In this document: in pieces, positions 1-9,000 of the stretch
How the letters are laid out: the number at the start of each line of letters is the position of its first letter
Position numbering within the stretch: the stretch's first letter is position 1
Assembly (NCBI GenBank): GCA_030141605.1
Contig: JAQGDQ010000366.1
Span: forward strand, 35,001-56,617
Origin: Tubiluchus corallicola
Lineage: Eukaryota; Priapulida; Priapulimorpha; Priapulimorphida; Tubiluchidae
Direction of reading: 5' to 3'
DNA: 21,617 nucleotides
The notes under the pieces: generated by a model
The model's input: only the letters and a program-made list of their open reading frames with translations
What the model was told of the DNA's origin: nothing
Database searches by the model: none
Program-made: the position numbers and the translations under genes

Positions 1-555
1 GCAACCGTACAAATGTTGGTTGCTATGGACTTTGCAAGAACACATTGAAGTTATGTTTAAATCCAGTAGATGGCTCTTCCTGATGAAGATCTGAGCTTGG
101 CAACAGAAAAAACCCAAAGCAAAATGACTGCTTCCACGAGCTACTATCAGAGTTTGAAAATACAAGTTTTTTACAATTGCAGTACTAGTTTTTAGGCCAG
201 AGAAGTGAGTACGGGGTAATAAAAATAGATTTTTAGTATTTTTTGAACATTTTCTTGACAATTTGATGCTGGAATATAAAAGTGCAATTGATTTAGCATT
301 TGTTTTCATAAAAAAAAACAAAAAATTGACGTTCGGCCAAATTTTTCAATGCATTCAACTTTGAAGCATCGTAACATAGTTTAATATATGCCGACTTATG
401 GACTGTTTTGGTTTGCAAGCACACATGTAATTAACAAAGTAACTAACAATAATGTTTAAACTAGAGAGCAAAACTTGCAGTGATTTACTTTTCCGACAAC
501 AAGCGTGAGCTGACACTCACTTCTCTATTCACTGCTAGAAGTGTCGAGAGTAACT
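1..555. other. Gene-less AT-rich stretch (probable EPS8 intron)
   Basis: No exon with acceptable splice sites and an open frame was found. It is AT-rich with an A-run at 310-327. It most likely belongs to the intron between the PTB-encoding part of the gene and the exon at 2918. Confidence 0.4.
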
Positions 556-690
556 CGCCCCGAGGCGTTCACACTAGACAGTAAATCCACTCGCAGTAAC
601 TAACGGAGAGTTTTAGTAACTAGCCGACATTGAGTTTGCCGTCAGAGAGAAAACTCGTGAAGAAAACGTGTTAGTCTGAACATGCCTTAA
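556..690. mobile_element. Short inverted-repeat element, copy 1 (MITE-like)
   Basis: Left end gaggcgttcacactag and right end tagtctgaacatgcctt are inverted partners. The same ends bound the region 6380-7556. Internally it holds one ctcgcagtaact unit and the shared gagaaaactcg segment. Target-site duplication not resolved. Confidence 0.5.
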
Positions 691-1638
691 AGGAAAGAGC
701 AAGTAACTTAGCATGTTGGGTTTATTTTATTGTTATCATTTAAACTGTTTGTGGTGTGCTAAAGGGAAGAACAAGTTACTCAGTATGTTGGGTTTATTTT
801 ACTGTTATCACTTAAACTGTTTGTGGTGTACTAAAGGAAAGCACAAGTCACTTAGCATGTTGGGTTTATTTTACTGTTATCTCTAAAACTGTTTGTGGTG
901 TGCTAAAGGAAAAAACAAGTCACTTAGCATGTTGGGTTTATTTTACTGTTATCTCTAAAACTGTTTGTGGTGTGTTAAAGGAAAGAACAAGTCACTTAGC
1001 ATGTTGGGTTTATTTTACTGTTATCGTTTAAACTGTTTGTGGTGTGCTAAAGGGAAGAACAAGTTACTCAGTATGTTGGGTTTATTTTACTGTTATCACT
1101 TAAACTGTTTGTGGTGTGTTAAAGGAAAGAACAAGTCACTTAGCATGTTGGGTTTATTTTACTGTTGTCACTTAAACTGTTTGTGGTGTGCTAAAGGGAA
1201 GAACAAGTTACTTAGTATGTTGGGTTTATTTTACTGTTATCACTTAAACTGTTTGTGGTGTACTAAAGTAAAGCACTAGTCACTCAGTATGTTGCGTTTA
1301 TTTTACTGTTATCACTTAAACTGTTTGTGGTGTACTAAAGGAATGCACTAGTCACTCAGTATGTTGGGTTTATTTTACTGTTATCACTTAAACTGTTTGT
1401 GGTGTGCTAAAGGGAAGAACAAGTTACTCAGCATGTAGGGTTTATTTTACTGTTATCACTTAAACTGTTTGTGGTGTACTAAAGGAAAGCACAAGTCACT
1501 TAGCATGTTGGGTTTATTTTACTGTTATCACCTAAACTGTTTGTGGTGTACTAAAGCACAAGCACAAGTCACTTAGCATGTTGGGTTTATTGTACTGTTA
1601 TCACAAACTGTTTGTGTGTACTAAAGGAAAGCACAAGG
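687..1638. repeat. 72-bp minisatellite, about 13 copies
   Basis: Units carry gcatgttgggtttatttta, ctgtttgtggtgt and aaaggaaag; gtggtg recurs at 751, 823, 895 and 967, a strict 72-bp period. The last copies are shorter and diverged. The array begins at the right end of the adjacent inverted-repeat element. Because 72 is a multiple of 3, part of it is open as a 24-residue repeat, which I regard as non-coding. Confidence 0.92.
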
Positions 1639-1915
1639 AAAGGAAACGCGCTTATTGCAGTTTTTTACTAATTCCTTCTAAAAATTTTCACAAATATTGA
1701 AGTAAGCCTAACTTTCCAGCAGGCTTGACTTTTCCTTTAATGCTGATTTGTTTTCTAAATGGAGTGTATACAGATTGTAGCCCCTACTTATCGTTCAACA
1801 AAAAGTTAACAGAAACTTATGTCCTGTTTGGCTTGCGTATATAAAAATTTAGTATATTTTCTCTATGAGTATTTATACATACCCGGTAGGTATCATCTTT
1901 AAATGATCTAATGTT

Positions 1916-2751
1916 CAGTTTGTCCTCGCTTAACGACGCTAATGCGTAAATTGCGACGTTAAACGAAACGTCGTTAAGTGAAACGTCGTTAAACGAAACC
2001 AAGACTTCCATAGAAAGTAATGTAAAAGAATTAGGATACGTTCCAGAGGCATAAATCAATGCTGCCTAGATCATATAAATTAAATGTTTTATGAGTTTTA
2101 CTCGTGTTTCTACTGATTAATTTCTTTCTACTTGCTTAAAAACACCTACGTATCTTACTTACCTAACTAGCGGTTTCTCTTTCGTTAGCATTTAAGTCTA
2201 GGCGGCGGTTAAGCAACAGACCCTGCAGCAGAGTCAAAGCCAAGCGTTGAGTGACTGGGAGTATGATCTAGTCTGGTTGCTATAGCAACAGGTTGCGGAC
2301 AAAATCCCCTGCATAAAGTTTGCTCCCAGATCTCGCTTGATGCAAACGGCTAGCATTTAGTGGTCAGTCGGAAAGCAAAAACTTTTATACTTGTATAATA
2401 ATTGCACTGTTTACATTACTAGTGCATGTTTAGAACAGAATAACACAATATGTACTGCCCTAATGCATCAAATTATGTAAAAAAGGTTGCTGATGGAATA
2501 AAAACTGCTCAAGCAAAATAAAAAAATCGTCGTTAAAACGAAACGGTGCATCATTAAGTGAAGAAATGGTGTCAAATGTTTAGCGTCGTTAAAATGAAAC
2601 GGTGGGTCATTAAGTGAAGAAATGGTGTCAAATGTTTAGCGTCGTTAAAATGAAACGGTACGTCGTTAAGTGAAGAAATGGTGTCAAATGATCACCGTCG
2701 TTAAAACGTAACATCGCCCAGTTAGCGAAGTCGTTAAGCGAGGACTTACTG
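1916..2751. mobile_element. pogo/Tigger-like nonautonomous element, copy 1
   Basis: Left end CAG..tcctcgcttaacgac at 1916 and right end gtcgttaagcgagga..CTG at 2751 form inverted repeats of about 20 bp. CAG..CTG termini and the seen motif match pogo/Tigger-type elements. The expected flanking TA is not intact (TT left, AA right). No transposase frame is present. Many cgttaa motifs cluster near both ends. Confidence 0.6.
2529..2705. repeat. 56-bp subterminal tandem repeat, about 3 copies
   Basis: gtcaaatg recurs at 2571, 2627 and 2683. Units contain gtcgttaaaatgaaacgg and aagtgaagaaatggt. It lies inside the pogo-like element near its right end. Confidence 0.85.
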
Positions 2752-2917
2752 AAACTTCTGCATTTTGGTTATAAAAAAAAATATTTTTAACAAGACATTT
2801 TTTAAAAAGAAACATTTGCTAATGAGACGATACAACATCGTAGTTGAAACGGCATGAGATTTTATTTTACATCCAAATAACGGGGAATTTGTATATTCAC
2901 ATTTTTTGTGCGAACAG

Positions 2918-3003
2918 GCAAACGAAGCAGAGGCACAGTACAGCAGCATTTATCCAAAGAAGGATCGACCCACTTACCAACATAATTACACATACGATAC
3001 GGC
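2918..3003 (+). CDS. EPS8: EPS8 exon: Tyr-rich linker before the SH3
   Basis: The exon encodes about 28 hydrophilic residues containing QYSSIYPKKDRPTY and NYTYDT, with seven tyrosines. The acceptor is gcgaacag before 2918 and the donor is GTATGT at 3004. It starts in phase 0 and leaves two bases (GC), which the first base of the SH3 exon completes as Ala. It corresponds to the poorly conserved linker between PTB and SH3. Support is splice signals plus phase, not homology, so it is less certain than the domain exons. No further upstream exon could be supported. Confidence 0.65.
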
Positions 3004-6000
3004 GTATGTATATACTTCGTATTTATCTAACCTATTTAACTGTTTTACACGTTTGTGTGCTGCGAGTAGCGCAATGTACAGGGACATGTGTTTTTAAAGC
3101 GCTCTATCAGTTTAGCAAAGGCCACTGACATTAATTCATTGGAGCTAAATCTACGGCATTAGCATGAATTAAAGTTTACAGCTAGATGGAGCCACTTTGG
3201 CCGCAAAATTAAAATTTAATAAATGACAAGAAAATGGCCAACCAAAGTAAGCCTCAGAAAATTCGCAATGAAAAATTATATCGCCTAAGCATAATCTTAA
3301 GCGAATAAAGTACTCACCTTTTCGCATTTACTCCAATCTTTGTAAAATATTTTAACCGCTGTAGTAAACGTTGGCGCAGACATGTTTCATTTGGTCCGCC
3401 AATTGAAAAGCCGACATGTGACTGATCACGTGGCATGACATCACTCGAACACAGCCGCAGTGAGTTCTGAGCACGTGTACTATAAAGATTTGTGTTGTGG
3501 TTCTGTGACGCCATCTAATATGGCGCCGCCGTGACAGTCTCGCGGGAGTATTTAAAATGAAAACAAACAGGAAATTCTTTAAACGTGAGTATGATAAACG
3601 CTTAAGATTGTCTCCAACCGTTATAATTCTTTAGCGAAAATTTTCTGAAATTTGCTTTAACTAGGCCTTTTCTTGTCATTTAAGTCATGTTCACACTGGC
3701 TTTAATACGCAGATTTTCAGCCAGTCGCATAAATCCACATATTTTGATGATGCTGATTTTGTGGTCGAGGATAAACGAGAGAGTGATATGATCTTCTCTG
3801 GGAAGGATACTGCCCTTTCTTGTTTTCTGACAACACTTTCATTGTAGGGTAACAAGAGAGGAAACAGAAGTGAAGCAGCCGAGTCCGGTTCCCATCACTT
3901 CGCGGGACAGAAAAATCTGCGAAGTGACGGCGGACAGAGTCGGCAAGAACGAGAAGGAGCTGACGTTGATCGCCGGCGAGCTCATCGAGATCCTGGACGA
4001 CCGCAAGAACTGGTGGAAGGCGAGGAACTCCTCCGGCGACGAGGGCTACGTTCCGTGCACCATACTGAAACCGTCGTCGGAAACCGAACTCTTCCGTCCC
4101 TGGGATCCGCCCCTGCCCGCGCCGAAGTCGCCGCCGGCCGAGACGTACAAGCCCACCTCGCCACCCGTCGTCCGCGCACCGACATCGCCTCCGGTCAGCC
4201 ACAAGTCGACTTCCACCCTCGTTAACTACAAAAACTACAAAACAACAGCTACCAACACGAGTCCACAATTAAAGCCAAGGTCACCGTCGCCGCCACCGGC
4301 TCCGGTGGTAATTCCGATAGTGGAGCCGCCCCAACCAAAACCACTGGTTCTCAAAAACCCAGTTGGTAAGAATTTTACTATTGGCAAAGATTACTGCCCA
4401 TTTAAAATGTCAAGTTCAAAAAACAAATTATGTGCAGCTATAATAGTGGAGCAAGCAGCAGAAAAACCCTTCTGTGAGCATAATTTTCAAAATTTACATC
4501 TTTTCCTATAATTTTTAACTCTTTATTTCACTTGTCCAATAAAAGACGAATCTTATTGTTTCTTAATCACTTGACCTTGTGAGAATTTTTTGGAGTCATC
4601 TCTTTATTTGACCAATTTGCCTCCCATGTTTTTGAAATAAGCATTTACCCAACTCATTTGTCAAGATTGACTGATTGAACCCAGGATCAAATTGTCCCAA
4701 ATCTTACTCTTTAGTTCACATCCGGGATAAAAGTCGAACCTTTTTTACTTTTTTAATGGCGTTGGAAGAATTTTCTACAATCATTACTTTATTTGACCAA
4801 CCTACCTCCCTAGTTTTCTTGCATTTACACAACTCATTTGTCAAGATTGACTGAATGAACCCAGGATCAAATTGTCCCAAATCTTATTATTATAATATAT
4901 TCTTGTCACATGCTGATACTGTCTGTTGTGGCATAAACAAACATATAATTGCTTCACGTGTCACGGCGCCTTTTTCACGTGCTTGCTCCCCTCAACTTTA
5001 GAACCTGGCTACGCCCCTCAAGCAAACTATTGCGTTGCTGAAGTGAAATTTCCGAAATGTGCAGTCCAGAATGTTGGAAAATGTAAATCGATTATGTACG
5101 CCTCTTTGTTTGTGAGTCTTGTTTATTTGTTTGTTTATTTTACAGCTCGTAAGCACTCAATTGGCACGAATACCACCGAAGAGGATTTGCCGGTTTTCAA
5201 AAGTCGGCTTAAACGTAATGCTCGTTTTTAATTTATCGTTAATTACTTAGATTATGACTAATTGATTACATTCGTTAGATTAGATTGCCAGAATTCTTAT
5301 TAAACAATGAGATTTTACCAATTATTACCCATTGCTGGTAAAGAGTTGGACAAAGGAGACGCTGAAAAATTGTGGTCTAGTCGGGATTTGAACCTGAAAA
5401 CTGGGATTATCACTCCCACACTCTACCACCTAAGCTACCAGCGCAGAACAGGCCCGAGTCATCCCCAGCATGACAGAGAAGGCCTAAGATTTCCTCCTTG
5501 TAGCACACAATCCAACAGCGCCACCTGTACCCTTGACAGTAGGGGGGGGGGTTCTTGTATCAACGCTGTTTCTCCAATTAGCTGCAAATTAACGATATCA
5601 TTAATTAGTTAGATTATCATTGTGATTGTCCGAGTGTTCATAAACCATTGCTGTTTATTTTAACAATTATTACCCATTGCTGTAAATAATTTTTAATGCA
5701 TGTTACTTTCGTTAGACAATTTTAATTACATGAGTTTCATTCTTAACAATTACAATGCTAAAAGCATTTGCGTCATAGTAAGCCTTTTCACAGTTTCATT
5801 GCTGTGGGTCAAAGGTTAAGTGTCCCACAACAGCGCATTTAAAGTAAAACTGACATGTGGGTAAAGTAAAGCTGTCTGTTGCATCAGTTCAGTGGCTTCA
5901 GTTGTTTTACGTGGACCTAATTATGCATTAGTCTGTGCATCGAGTGATTTACTAGCAGGACCTTGCTTGGGAACAAGAAAAATTGAACTAGGTAAGGTTC

Positions 6001-9000
6001 TAGCTAGCTGCTAAAACTGTTACTACTACAACAGCATGGGCTCTGAGGTGTTGTCAAGTGTATATAAAAGTGTTGTCTGGTTCACTTAACCTTTGACCTT
6101 TTCGCGATCATCATCAATTGCTGGAACTGTGAAAAAGGCTTGTTATACAAGTCCCAAATGCATAATTTCTTTGTAATGAACACAGATCTTTCATTTGATT
6201 TGGTTGCCAATTTTTTTTGCAGCTGTGACGCCGCCACCGCCGCCACCACCAGCATACACGACGCCAATGATTGAACAGTATCAGCAATATTCCGAACCAG
6301 AGCCGCAGCATCCGCCAGTGCTTAAAAAATGTGAGGAAATTAAGTTTAGGCTTGAGTCTTAGAAATTCTGCCAGCAGTATCGCATTCAGACTAGCAACTT
6401 TTATTTGTTACTGCAATGTTTTGAACCAACTCGCAGTAACTCACAGCAACTCGCAGTAACTCTCAGCAACTCTCAGTAACTCGCTGTAACTCTCAGCAAT
6501 TCGCAGTAGCTCATAGTAACTCTCAGCAACTCGAGCAACTCGTAGCAACTCTCAGCAACTCGCAGTAACACTCAGCAGCTCGTAATAACTCTCAGCAACT
6601 TGCAATACCTCTCAGCAACTTGCAGTACCTCTCAGCAATTCGCAGTAACTCATAGTAACTCACAGCAACTCTCAGCAACTCACAGCAACTCACATCAACT
6701 CTCAGTAACTCACAGCAACTCTCAGTAACTCTCAGCAACTCACACCAACTCTCAGCAACTCTTAGCAACTCTTAGCAACTCGTAGCAACTCACAGCAACT
6801 CACAGCAACTCTCAGTAACTCTCAGCAACTCACACCAACTCACATCAACTCTCAGTAACTCACAGCAACTCTCAGCAACTCTCAGTAACTCACATCAACT
6901 CACAGCAACTCTCAGCAACTCTCAGCAACTCACATCAACTCTCAGCAACTCACAGCAACTCTCAGTAACTCACATCAACTCTCAGCAACTCCCAGCAACT
7001 CTCAGTAACTCACATCAACTCTCAGCAACTCACAGCAACTCTCAGTAACTCATAGCAACTCTCAGTAACTCACAGCAACTCTCAGTAACTCCCAGCAACT
7101 CTCAGCAACTCACAGCAACTTCCAGCAACTCACATCAACTCACAGCAACTCTCAGCAACTCACAGCAACTCTCAGCAACTTCCAGCAACTCACAGCAACT
7201 CTCAGCAACTTCCAGCAACTTCCAGCAACTCACAGCAACTCACATCAACTCACAGCAACTCACATCAACTCTCAGTAACTCACAGCAACTCTCAGTAACT
7301 CCCAGCAACTCTCAGCAACTCACATCAACTCCCAGCAACTCTCAGCAACTTCCAGCAACTCACAGTAACTCACAGCAACTCACATCAACTCACAGCAACT
7401 CACATCAACTCTCAGCAACTCACAGTAACTCACAGTAACTCATAGCAACTCTCAGTAACTCACAGCAACTCACATCAACTCTCAGCAACTTCCAGCAACT
7501 CTCAAGCAGAGCTGTAAGTTTACCTGGCGAGAAAACTCGGCAGTCTGAACGCGCCGTGAACCTCTTATTATCACTCTTATTATAAAGTCATTACCTCTTA
7601 TTAAACTTCTCACCTAACAATTAGGGTCTAACTACTATGTGGTTTGGCTTCAGACGCATCTACAACAGTAATGTTATAATTAGTAGAAAGAAGGAACAGA
7701 CCTATCTATGGAATTTGTCTAAAGTGGCACCACTTGATGTTATTTTTTCTTTTTTGTTAATAGATGTCACCACACTCTTTGTATATTTGAACATTTGCTG
7801 TCATTTACTAAATCTATTGGGATTCTTTTAAATTGAATGAACTGCATATGTCCTATTAAAAGAATGGCAGCTAAAACTACTTTTTGAACTCTCTTCAGCT
7901 ACTATTTTTAACCCTTTTAGCTACTGTCTTTTGACCCTTTAAGCTACTATTTTTTGACCCTTTCAGCTACTGTTTTTGACCCTTTTAGCTACTATTTTTA
8001 ACCTTTTCAGCTACTATTTTTTTCAACTCTTTTCAGCTAAGTCACAACACGATTTGCTGCAGGATGAAATAAATGAGAAGATTAATAAGGGAAAGTTGAA
8101 CATAAAGCGAACTGCACCGAACGCTTACTTCACGGCGAGGTCGACTCCGGAGGAGGTGGCCGAATGGTTAAGAGCGAAAGAGTTTAGCGATGAGTACGTA
8201 TGCTTCTAACGTTTGTGAAATGAATGCTTCGAACGGAAACTGTCACTAGCTTAGTTTACGCGTCGAAAGTTAGTAGTAGTGGTGGTGGTGGTGGTGGTAA
8301 GTGTAAAGTAAGCAACCACGGCAACACTTGCAGCAACCATACCGATGATTCCACCAACCGCAAATTTTTTTTCTGCAATGAAAACATTGGTTTAGTGTAA
8401 ATAACAGTTTCACAGGTACAGTGGCATCATAGTAAGCGTTTTCACAGTTTCGTTGCCGTGGGTCAAAGGTTAATGTCCCACAGCAACGCATTTAAACTAA
8501 AACTGACATGTGTGTAAAGTAAAGCCGTCTGCCACATCTGTTCAGTAACTTCGTTGTTTTTTGCATGGACTTTGGTTAATTGTGCATTAGTCTATGTGTA
8601 AAGTGATTTACTAGTAGGATCTTGCTTGGGAACAAGAAAAAATGAACTAGGTAAGGTTCCAGCTAGCTGTTAAAACTGTCACTATTACAACAGCACGGCT
8701 GCAAGGTGTTGTCAAGCGCACACAAATGCGTTGTCAGGTACACTTAACCTTTGACCTTTTCACGATCATCATCAATCGCTGGAACTGCGAAAAGTTTTAT
8801 TATTATGCAAGAAAACAATTCATGTGTCTGTCACCTTTCTGCTTCAACTGAGATCTGATGCAGAAAAATGGCACAGAGTCGATTCAGATATACTACTAAT
8901 TCTGGCCAGTGGGAACATTCTCTACCAGGAAGCGAGTTCAAATCGTATCGAGTTTGCGACTTTCGAATTTTAATCGAACCGAATTTCAGTATTTCGAAAC

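Noticed and set aside
965-1279. 104-codon frame of 24-residue repeats
   Set aside because: Result of the 72-bp period being a multiple of three; adjacent copies contain stops.
3717-4268. 183-codon minus-strand open frame opposite the SH3 exon
   Set aside because: Arg/Gly/Ala-rich shadow of the GC-rich EPS8 exon on the other strand, which has clear family homology.
7637-7831. 64-codon plus-strand frame in an EPS8 intron
   Set aside because: AT-rich, no splice sites with matching phase, no resemblance to known proteins.
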